A DNA stretch of 23,252 bases from assembly GCA_902476265.1 (NCBI GenBank), contig CABSCP010000055.1:1-23252 (forward strand), given 5' to 3'. The notes beneath the pieces were generated by a model that was not told the origin of the DNA, made no database searches, and was given only the letters and a program-made list of their open reading frames with translations. Positions 13,422 through 20,711 of this stretch are shown here, in pieces; within the stretch, counting starts at the first letter, position 1, and every line of letters begins with the position of its first letter. Source of the DNA: an uncultured Lachnospiraceae bacterium. GTDB lineage: Bacteria > Bacillota > Clostridia > Lachnospirales > Lachnospiraceae. A program made the position numbers and the translations under genes.

Positions 13422-15247
13422 GTCGAATGGCAGGACAGGTGAAGAACTGTATTTACGGATGGAGTTTCCGGAAGAGACTTGGTATTATTCTGACACTGTT
13501 TACATTGATTCCGTCAATCCTTATCACGCAGCAGATGATGTATTTTTACAAAGATGATATTATCAGAAATACTTCCAGGAATATGCACGCGGTGGTGGAG
13601 GCCAATAATAATGTATTGGATATGAAACTGGGCCAGGTGGAGGATATTTCCTCCCAGATGCTAAACAGCGAGGATTACTACCGTCTCTTTTCTGAAATTG
13701 AGGATAAATCCGTATCGGATTATCTGGAAATCGACCGTTTATTGAGAGTGGAGCTGGCCAGACAGTTTACCGTACAAAAGGACATTTACAGCTCCGTTTT
13801 ATATACGGGGAAATGGCTTTTCGGGAAAAAAGATCTCATGAGCCTGACTCAGAATGTGATAGAAAAGCTGGGCTTCATAGAAGCGGCCATGGAAGCCGGC
13901 GGACAGCCGGTTTGGATTGCGGGATATGATTACGGGCAGAAGATCGAATCCGTATTTCTGCAGAAGAAAAGCGCCTATGAGTATCAGTATCCCGTCACCA
14001 TGGTCAGAAAGATGGACTTTCAATATAATTATAATTCAGTTTACAAAAGACTGTCCAGCGAGGGAGAAGTGCCGGTGCTGGTACTCTTTATTTTGGAAAA
14101 GGATATCCGCAAAACCTATGAAGGAAGTCTCGGTTATGAAGGAAGTATGTACGGAATATCCGATCAGAACGGATTTGTCATTTCTTCCGATTCCGAACAG
14201 TTTCCGCTTGCACAGAAGATACCGGATGAAATTGCACAGTACTATGGCGGCTCAGGTTTTGTGAACTGCCGCTTTCAGGGACAAAATTACCTGCTCTGCT
14301 ACGACATGCTGGAAAGAACAGGATGGTTTTCCTGGGCGCTGGTGCCACTGCAGCGGGCGATTCAGGATACCGTACATCGGATTCGTATGGTGCAGTTGTT
14401 TTCTCTGCTGATCTGTATTTTGCTGTCAGCGGCAGTTGCGGGGCTGCTTTCCAAAATGATTACCGTTCCTGTGGAACGGCTGATTCGGGCAGCCAACCGG
14501 GTGGCAGGCGGCGTATTTTCAGCGGATACACCCGTACCGCGGGGAAAGGATTTCAAGCTGCTGACAGAGAGTTTTAACCATATGGAAACGGAAATTAACC
14601 GCTTGATTCACGAAAACTATGAGATTTCCCTGCGGGAAAAGGAAACTCAGCTGATGGCGCTGTCGATGCAGATCAATCCCCACTTTCTTTATAACACATT
14701 AAATACAATCAATATGCTGGCAATTGCGAATGATGACGAAGAGACTTCCGATCTGATTGTGAGCCTCTCCGAAATGCTCCAGTATACATTAAAAAACAGG
14801 TCGGAAAAAATTCCGCTGATGGACGAGATCGGATGGATTTCCAACTATATCTATATCATGTCAAGGCGGTTTACAGATGTATTTCAAACACAGATCGACA
14901 TCAATGAGGATGTGCTGGAATGCAAGGTGCCGAAGTTTTTTCTGCAGCCGCTGGTGGAAAATGCAATTATACATGGTTTCCGAGAGATGAAATCCGGCGG
15001 TATGCTGCGAATCCTGGCAGCCCGGGAGGGAGACCGCGTACATTTTCAGGTACAGGATAACGGGAAAGGAATGGACGAGGAGACGATCCGAAAATCCATC
15101 ACTCAGGCGGCCAATGACGGCGGCATCGGTATTTCCAACGTGCATCGGAGACTGGTGCTGATTTACGGGGAAAAATACAGAGTAAAAGTGCAGTCGCGTC
15201 CGGGAGAAGGGACGCTATTACATCTCTACATACCGTTTGAACTATAA
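13415..15247 (+). CDS. YesM-type sensor histidine kinase
   Basis: A 610-aa membrane sensor kinase, partner of the overlapping regulator. A first membrane helix (about 22-42) and a second (about 326-346) bracket a large extracellular sensing region that resembles a dCache fold. A HAMP region follows (about 348-400). The His_kinase core has H423 in INPHFLYNTLNTIN, N516 in PLVENAIIHG, DNGKGM at 548-553 and GGIGISN at 569-575. The ATG at 13415 has only a weak AAAGGTG ribosome site, as expected for translational coupling to the regulator, which it overlaps by 7 bases. YesM kinases commonly sense plant-polysaccharide fragments next to CUT1 transporters. The ligand here is probably an oligosaccharide, by context only. 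Confidence 0.93.
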   Translation: MLSRMAGQVKNCIYGWSFRKRLGIILTLFTLIPSILITQQMMYFYKDDIIRNTSRNMHAVVEANNNVLDMKLGQVEDISSQMLNSEDYYRLFSEIEDKSVSDYLEIDRLLRVELARQFTVQKDIYSSVLYTGKWLFGKKDLMSLTQNVIEKLGFIEAAMEAGGQPVWIAGYDYGQKIESVFLQKKSAYEYQYPVTMVRKMDFQYNYNSVYKRLSSEGEVPVLVLFILEKDIRKTYEGSLGYEGSMYGISDQNGFVISSDSEQFPLAQKIPDEIAQYYGGSGFVNCRFQGQNYLLCYDMLERTGWFSWALVPLQRAIQDTVHRIRMVQLFSLLICILLSAAVAGLLSKMITVPVERLIRAANRVAGGVFSADTPVPRGKDFKLLTESFNHMETEINRLIHENYEISLREKETQLMALSMQINPHFLYNTLNTINMLAIANDDEETSDLIVSLSEMLQYTLKNRSEKIPLMDEIGWISNYIYIMSRRFTDVFQTQIDINEDVLECKVPKFFLQPLVENAIIHGFREMKSGGMLRILAAREGDRVHFQVQDNGKGMDEETIRKSITQAANDGGIGISNVHRRLVLIYGEKYRVKVQSRPGEGTLLHLYIPFEL

Positions 15248-15293
15248 GAGGAAAGGTAAGACAAGGAGAAGTACCTTTGCTCTTTTGAGGCCT

Positions 15294-15351
15294 GCCGGAC
15301 AAAAGGGCCGCCCTGTCCGGCTGTGGCAAGGCGGCGGCCCTTTTGTCCGGC
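15294..15351. terminator. Long perfect hairpin after the kinase gene
   Basis: A 19-bp perfect stem, 15294-15312 with 15333-15351, has an inner GGGCCGCC/GGCGGCCC core flanked by AAAA and TTTT, and an outer GCCGGAC/GTCCGGC extension. It should end the two-component transcript in both directions. The loop holds a further copy of TGTCCGGC (15314-15321) that can also pair with the left arm. Confidence 0.75.
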
Positions 15352-15365
15352 GAACACCTTTGATC

Positions 15366-15421
15366 TGTCCAATTATCTTTCAATTGTCCAATAGATCAGA
15401 AAGCAAACGGAATGCTAGAAT
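15366..15421 (+). promoter_or_regulatory. Transporter operon promoter with TGTCCAAT direct repeats
   Basis: TGTCCAAT occurs at 15366-15373 and 15385-15392, 19 bases apart, flanked by TGATCT (15361-15366) and AGATCA (15393-15398). Downstream lies an extended -10, TGCTAGAAT (15413-15421), with no good -35. Two direct repeats about two helical turns apart beside a -35-less promoter are typical for an AraC-type activator, here the YesN-type regulator. The repeats are seen; the regulator is inferred. Confidence 0.5.
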
Positions 15422-15476
15422 GTAATTACAGAAAGGACAGAGGAATCTGTTGGGAGACAGGAAAGGAGAAGGGATT

Positions 15477-16880
15477 ATGAAATTCAAAAAAATTGGCAGT
15501 ATGTTGTTGGCCGGGGCGATGGCGTTATCCGTTGCAGCCTGTGGCAGCGCGCCGGCGGCCGATGGCGCAAAGAAAGACACGGAAGCTGTTTCTAAGGAGG
15601 CGACCGGTAAAAAAGCGGACGGCGCTGTGACGGAGATCCGTTTTACAAACTGGGATGGCGGGGATACCCTTGCGGTATATGAGCAGGTTGCGGAAGAATT
15701 CAATGCCACCCATTCGGATATCCATGTGACGGTGATGAATATTCCCGATGAGTATGATACCAAAATCACTTCCATGGTTGCCGGAAATGATATTCCGGAA
15801 ATCTGTATTATGAACGCGGATACGCTGATGTATAAATTTGCGGAAGAAGGAATTGTGGTCAATCTGAATGATTTTATCAAGAATGATCCCGAATTTGACG
15901 AGAGCAACCTGATGGATGCCTTCAAAATGAATCTGACGGAAGATTACATGGCAGGATACGGCATCGGCTCCGAAAATATCTGTATGTTTTACAACCCTTC
16001 CGTATTCCAGAAATACGGCGTGGAGGAACCTCCGGCGAGCTATGCGGATGCATGGGACTGGGATACTTTTGTGAATAAATGCCGGCAGCTTACCATCGAT
16101 AAGAATGGCAATAATGCGTTAAGTCCCGATTTCGATCCCGAAAATATCGAAGTTTACGGCATCAATATCAGCAAATGGTGGGCGGGCTATATGCCTTTCA
16201 TCTTCTCCCAGGGCGGCAATTATCTGACGGAAGACGGCAGCAGCGTCGGCTATGCGGAGGACTACGGTATCACCACGCTGCAGAATCTGGCGGATCTGAT
16301 CTGGAAATATCATGTAGCGCCTACCCCTACCACCAGTGAAACCATGCCCGGCCTGTCCGAAGCGATGGCAACAGGAAAGGTAGCCATGGCATTTGACGGT
16401 CAGTGGTCGAATGCGACGCTGATGGCGGACGAAGTGGAATATAATGTAGCGGCAATGCCGAAAATGGGCGATACCGCAAAGACGGTTATGACCTATGGCG
16501 GAATCAGCATTATGAATACCGATAAGAAGGACGCAGCCTGGGAATTCATGAAGTTTTTGCTGAGCAAGGGCGCCTGTGAACCGTTATACAAATCCGGCCT
16601 GTGGCTGCCCACCACAAAAGCGGAATTTTCCGATGAATATATGGATACGATCATTACGGAGCAACATCCGGCCAATTACTATGAATCCATCGTAAAACCG
16701 CAGATCGACGGGACTGCCGAAACGGCGGTTGTGGTGACGGTTAAGAACTTTGCCAAGATCAACGATATTTTGAATCCCGCGCTGGATGATCTGTGGTCCG
16801 GTGAAAAAACCGCGCAGGAAGCAGTGGACTCCGTGAAAGAAAAAGCGAACGCGGAAGTAATGGGATGGTACGGTAAATAA
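15477..16880 (+). CDS. Sugar ABC transporter substrate-binding lipoprotein (CUT1 family)
   Basis: A 467-aa extracellular binding protein anchored by lipid at C22 (signal peptide with lipobox VAACGS). A Lys/Glu/Ala-rich linker runs to about residue 50, then a family 1 extracellular solute-binding fold starts (ITEIRFTNWDGGD-like strand, followed by VYEQVAEEFNATHSDI). The start at 15477 (MKFKKIGSML) has AAAGGAG at 15462-15468, 8 bases upstream, and the basic n-region expected for a signal peptide. Many Trp and Tyr residues fit carbohydrate binding. It is followed by a hairpin and then the two permease genes. The operon enzymes suggest arabinofuranosyl oligosaccharides as ligand. Class is confident; ligand is inferred. 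Confidence 0.92.
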   Translation: MKFKKIGSMLLAGAMALSVAACGSAPAADGAKKDTEAVSKEATGKKADGAVTEIRFTNWDGGDTLAVYEQVAEEFNATHSDIHVTVMNIPDEYDTKITSMVAGNDIPEICIMNADTLMYKFAEEGIVVNLNDFIKNDPEFDESNLMDAFKMNLTEDYMAGYGIGSENICMFYNPSVFQKYGVEEPPASYADAWDWDTFVNKCRQLTIDKNGNNALSPDFDPENIEVYGINISKWWAGYMPFIFSQGGNYLTEDGSSVGYAEDYGITTLQNLADLIWKYHVAPTPTTSETMPGLSEAMATGKVAMAFDGQWSNATLMADEVEYNVAAMPKMGDTAKTVMTYGGISIMNTDKKDAAWEFMKFLLSKGACEPLYKSGLWLPTTKAEFSDEYMDTIITEQHPANYYESIVKPQIDGTAETAVVVTVKNFAKINDILNPALDDLWSGEKTAQEAVDSVKEKANAEVMGWYGK

Positions 16881-16915
16881 AAGAGGCTTATTTAAGAAGT
16901 TTCTTGTGAAAAGAA

Positions 16916-16964
16916 GGGCTGTCGCACCTCGCTGTCCATGACAGCGGGTATGGCGGCCCTTTTT
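16916..16964 (+). terminator. Intercistronic hairpin between binding-protein and permease genes
   Basis: GGGC (16916-16919) pairs with GCCC (16956-16959), followed by TTTTT; a long imperfect stem with G-U pairs leads to an inner perfect CGCTGTC/GACAGCG hairpin with a CAT loop (16930-16946). Placed inside the operon, it probably acts as a partial terminator or mRNA stabiliser, so that more binding protein than permease is made, as is known for comparable operons. Confidence 0.7.
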
Positions 16965-16984
16965 CTAAAAAAGGAGTTTTCCGG

Positions 16985-17893
16985 ATGAAACAAAGAAAAC
17001 AGTTGAAGATGAAAACAATCAATAATATTGTGGGCTGGGGGTTTGCGCTTCCCGCGGTGCTGGGTTTTCTGGTTTTTAATCTGCTGCCCATGTTAATGAG
17101 CGGCTATTATAGTTTCTGCGAATATAACATTATCGGCAGCCCTTCCTGGATCGGCCTGGACAACTACATAAAATTATTCAGCGGGGAGGAAACCACCTTC
17201 TGGATATCGGTCAGATGTACACTGCTGTATGCCGTCATGGCCGTACCCGCCAACCTGGCATTTGCCTTTGCCATTGCGCTTTTATTAAACCGGAACATGG
17301 TGGGCAGAGCTTTTTTCCGGTCCCTCTTTTACCTGCCCTGTATTTTACCGGCAGTGGCATCCAGCTTTGTATGGATCCTGCTCATGAATCCAGATTTTGG
17401 GCTGTTCAATACCATACTGGAATTTCTGCATCTGCCCCAGAGCCAGTTTTTCTGGGGAAAAGGGAGCGTTTTGCCCTCCATTGTGTTTATGGGCATCTGG
17501 GGAACCGGATCCACCCAGGTCATTTTCCTGGCGGGCCTGCAGAATATTCCCAGGGTTTATTATGAAGCTTTGGAAATCGACGGCGGAAACGCCTGGCATA
17601 AGTTTCGGCATATCACGCTGCCCATGGTCTCTTCCACCATGTTTTTCAATCTGATCATGGGTATGATAGGAGCCCTGCAGGTGTTCGGGCAGGCCTATAT
17701 CATCACGGAAGGCGGGCCCAACAACGCTTCGTTATTTTATGTATTTAACCTTTGGAGACAGGCCTTTAAGTATATGGATATGGGAACGGCGTCCGCAATG
17801 GCGTGGATTCTTTTCCTGGCAGTTATGGTCTTGACGGCAATTACCTTTAAGACTTCCAATAAATGGGTCTATTATGAAGGAGGGGATAACTGA
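16985..17893 (+). CDS. Sugar ABC transporter permease (CUT1, MalF/UgpA-like)
   Basis: A 302-aa inner-membrane permease with about six transmembrane helices, the first at residues about 15-38. The cytoplasmic EAA loop that docks the ATPase is present at 194-213 (EALEIDGGNAWHKFRHI, then TLP). The start at 16985 follows AAGGAG at 16970-16975 by about 9 bases. It overlaps the next permease by one base (TGATG). With its partner it forms the membrane channel for the binding protein upstream. No ATPase gene is present; this class in Firmicutes is usually energised by a shared MsmX/UgpC-type ATPase encoded elsewhere. Confidence 0.94.
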   Translation: MKQRKQLKMKTINNIVGWGFALPAVLGFLVFNLLPMLMSGYYSFCEYNIIGSPSWIGLDNYIKLFSGEETTFWISVRCTLLYAVMAVPANLAFAFAIALLLNRNMVGRAFFRSLFYLPCILPAVASSFVWILLMNPDFGLFNTILEFLHLPQSQFFWGKGSVLPSIVFMGIWGTGSTQVIFLAGLQNIPRVYYEALEIDGGNAWHKFRHITLPMVSSTMFFNLIMGMIGALQVFGQAYIITEGGPNNASLFYVFNLWRQAFKYMDMGTASAMAWILFLAVMVLTAITFKTSNKWVYYEGGDN

Positions 17894-18741
17894 TGGTAAG
17901 AAAGAAAAATGCGAAATATTATGTGGGAAGATTATGCTTTTATCTGATCGTCTGCCTTCTGGCGCTTGTCTGCGTCATTCCGCTCTACTGGATGGTCAGA
18001 TCTTCCTTTATGAAAAACACCCAGATTTATATTATGGATCCCTTTATATTCTGGCCAAAGGAGATGCTTTGGAAAAATTATGCGGATGCGGTGAAAGCCG
18101 CCAACTTCGCAAAATATGCGATCAACACCCTTCTTATTGTGGGAGGGTGCCTGGCGGGCACACTGCTCACCTCGGCGATGGCGGCTTATGCGTTTTCAAG
18201 AGTGGAATGGAAGGGGAAAAAATTTTGTTTTGCCATGATCCTTACGACAATGATGCTGCCGGGTACCGTCACACTGATTCCCCAGTTTATGATCTGGCGT
18301 AATTTTCATATGGTAGATACCTTTTGGCCCCTGATTCTGCCCTCCTTTTTCGGAGGAGGCGCATTCAATATCTTTCTGCTGAGACAGTTTTTCCTGGGGC
18401 TGCCGAAAGAACTGGATGAAGCGGCCAGAATTGACGGAGCAAATGCCTTTCAGATTTTTACCAGAATTATTTTGCCGCTGTCCTCATCCGCAATGATAGT
18501 TGTAGGCCTGTTTACCTTTCTGGGTTGCTGGAACGATTTTTTTGGGCCGATCATCTATTTGAACAGCAAAGAGAATTTCACGCTGGCGCTGGGGCTGCTG
18601 CAGTTAAAGGGCGATTACGGTACAAAGTGGAATTTGATCATGGCGGGATCCACGATCATCGCGGCGCCCTGTATCCTGATTTATCTGATTGGACAGAAAT
18701 ACCTGATTGAAGGTATTTCCATGACCGGAATGAAAAATTAA
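17893..18741 (+). CDS. Sugar ABC transporter permease (CUT1, MalG/UgpE-like)
   Basis: A 282-aa permease, second half of the channel, with six predicted helices (first about 13-34) and the EAA loop at 176-195 (EAARIDGANAFQIFTR, then IILP). The sequence IPLYWMVRSSFM after the first helix is typical of MalG-like subunits. Translation is coupled to the preceding permease through a one-base overlap. The glycosidase gene starts 20 bases downstream, so import and hydrolysis are co-expressed. Family is confident; the cargo is inferred from the enzymes. Confidence 0.94.
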   Translation: MVRKKNAKYYVGRLCFYLIVCLLALVCVIPLYWMVRSSFMKNTQIYIMDPFIFWPKEMLWKNYADAVKAANFAKYAINTLLIVGGCLAGTLLTSAMAAYAFSRVEWKGKKFCFAMILTTMMLPGTVTLIPQFMIWRNFHMVDTFWPLILPSFFGGGAFNIFLLRQFFLGLPKELDEAARIDGANAFQIFTRIILPLSSSAMIVVGLFTFLGCWNDFFGPIIYLNSKENFTLALGLLQLKGDYGTKWNLIMAGSTIIAAPCILIYLIGQKYLIEGISMTGMKN

Positions 18742-18761
18742 TAAAAAGAGGAGAGACAGAG

Positions 18762-20642
18762 ATGGAAAAATTTACGGGAAAGCAGGTTTCGTTTCGGAAT
18801 CTGACGGTTACGGACGGCTTCTGGAAAGAAAAACAGGATCTGTTCCGCCATGTTACGGTGGATGCGGTTTATGACAGATTTGAGGAAACGGGAAGATTTG
18901 AAGCGTTGAAGTTTAACTGGAAAAAGGGCATGCCGAACCAGCCTCACATTTTCTGGGAGTCCGATGTGACGAAGTGGATTGAGGGCGTGGCTTATTTTTT
19001 ACAAAAACAAAGAGATCCCGATCTGGAAGCAAAGGTGGATGAACTGGTTGCAAGAATGCAGAAAACGCAGGAGGAGAACGGCTATTTAAACGCTTATTTT
19101 ACGGTGGTGGAACCGGAGGCACGGTTTACCAGAAGGACGGACCATGAGCTTTACTGCGCGGGACATTTGATCGAAGGCGCGATTGCTTATGCACAGGCCA
19201 CCGGGAAGACAGCGATGCTCAAGGTGGCGGAAAAATATGCCGATCTCATCGACCGGGTTTTCCGGATCGAACATTCCGCGGCTTTTGACACGCCCGGCCA
19301 TGAGGAGATTGAGCTGGCCCTGATGAAGCTGTATGAATATACGGGAGAGGAACGCTATAAGCTGCTGGCCGAATATTTTATCAATACCAGAGGAACCAGC
19401 CCCAGAGACTCTACCTACGATTTTACGGATCAGGAACATATGCAGTCTCATAAACCGGTGAGAATGCAGAAGACCGCGGAAGGCCACAGTGTCCGGGCGC
19501 TTTATCTCTACAGCGGAATGGCGGATATGGCGCGTCTGGAAAAAGATGAGGAACTGGCCCGGACCTGCAAAACGTTGTTTGACAATATTACGAAAAGACG
19601 GATGTATGTGACCGGCGGCATCGGTTCCACCTGCCGCGGAGAGTCCTTCACCTTCGACTTTGATCTGCCCGAATATACCGCATATAATGAAACCTGCGCA
19701 TCCATTGCGCTGGCGCTGTTTTGCAGGAGGATGTGGCTGATCGAGGCGGACAGCCGTTATGCGGACTGTGCGGAACGGGCGATTTACAATACGGTGCTCG
19801 GCGGGATTTCCCTGTCGGGGGACAGATTTTTCTATGAAAATCCCATGTCCGCCGATCCCAGAAGAAACGCCTTTAATGATTCCAGGCCGGAAGGGCTCAA
19901 AGAACATCTGCCGATCCTGGACCGTGTGAAGGTGTTCGGATGTTCCTGCTGTCCGCCCAACCTGCTGAGAATAGTGGGTTCCATTGCAGATTATATGTAT
20001 TCCACTTCCGGCAATACGATTTATGCCCACTGCTATATGAACGCAGAAGGGACGGTGGAGCTAAACGGAAAGGAAATCATGCTGAAACAGGAGACGAACT
20101 ATCCTTATGAGGGAATCGTTTCCATTGAAAATAAAACCGAAGGAAACCATACCATCGCCCTTCGGATTCCGGGCTGGGCCGGGCAGGCAGTCATTACAGT
20201 TAATGGAGAGAAGGCGGCATACGAAGTCGTCAAAGGCTATGCCTACTTGACCCGGGACTGGAAAGCCGGCGACCAGGTGGTGCTGGAGCTGCCCATGCAG
20301 GTTAAGGTTGTGGAAGCCAATCCGCAAGTACGGGATGTGAGCGGCAGAGGGGCTGTGACCAGAGGGCCGCTGGTGTATTGCGCGGAAGGGCTGGACAACG
20401 GTGACAGACCCTTACGGGATATCCGCATTTCCCGTACAAACCGCTTTACGGTGAATACGGAACTCGTCGCGGGAACCGCCATGCCGGTGATCCGGACGGA
20501 AGGTTATGTCAGAAAAGAGATTGAAGAACTCTATCAGGACACGGCTATCGAAGAAGAACGGATTGAACTGAAGCTGATTCCTTACTTCGCATGGACCAAC
20601 AGAGGGATTACGGAGATGACCACCTGGTTTCTGCTTCGATAA
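18762..20642 (+). CDS. GH127 beta-L-arabinofuranosidase-like enzyme
   Basis: A 626-aa cytoplasmic glycoside hydrolase; no signal peptide. GH127 enzymes such as HypBA1 of Bifidobacterium longum remove terminal beta-L-arabinofuranose using a zinc-bound cysteine nucleophile. The matching residues are visible: E294 (CRGESFTFDF), E310 and C312 (YNETCASIA), and the C396-C397 pair in GCSCCPPN. The spacing E294 to E310 and C312 equals that of E322, E338 and C340 in HypBA1. An (alpha/alpha)6-barrel covers about residues 20-410 and beta-rich domains follow. GAGGAGAG precedes the ATG. The C-terminus TTWFLLR is normal for the family. Related families such as GH146 share the fold, so the exact linkage is not settled. 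Confidence 0.9.
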   Translation: MEKFTGKQVSFRNLTVTDGFWKEKQDLFRHVTVDAVYDRFEETGRFEALKFNWKKGMPNQPHIFWESDVTKWIEGVAYFLQKQRDPDLEAKVDELVARMQKTQEENGYLNAYFTVVEPEARFTRRTDHELYCAGHLIEGAIAYAQATGKTAMLKVAEKYADLIDRVFRIEHSAAFDTPGHEEIELALMKLYEYTGEERYKLLAEYFINTRGTSPRDSTYDFTDQEHMQSHKPVRMQKTAEGHSVRALYLYSGMADMARLEKDEELARTCKTLFDNITKRRMYVTGGIGSTCRGESFTFDFDLPEYTAYNETCASIALALFCRRMWLIEADSRYADCAERAIYNTVLGGISLSGDRFFYENPMSADPRRNAFNDSRPEGLKEHLPILDRVKVFGCSCCPPNLLRIVGSIADYMYSTSGNTIYAHCYMNAEGTVELNGKEIMLKQETNYPYEGIVSIENKTEGNHTIALRIPGWAGQAVITVNGEKAAYEVVKGYAYLTRDWKAGDQVVLELPMQVKVVEANPQVRDVSGRGAVTRGPLVYCAEGLDNGDRPLRDIRISRTNRFTVNTELVAGTAMPVIRTEGYVRKEIEELYQDTAIEEERIELKLIPYFAWTNRGITEMTTWFLLR

Positions 20643-20711
20643 GAAAGAACCAATTCCTGATACCGAAAGCCTGACAGGCTGCATGATTACGAGAATAGGA
20701 GAGAAAACAAA

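Noticed and set aside
11680..15476. Catabolite-response (CcpA cre) sites near the two-component and transporter promoters
   Set aside because: No sequence close to the cre consensus was found in the intergenic regions.
19086..20030. Long antisense open frame (314 codons) inside the GH127 gene
   Set aside because: The plus frame encodes a conserved enzyme; the antisense translation has no recognisable domain and no ribosome site.
20669..20682. Short AGCCTG/CAGGCT palindrome between the GH127 and DUF4965 genes
   Set aside because: The loop is one base and no T run follows, so it is not a credible terminator.
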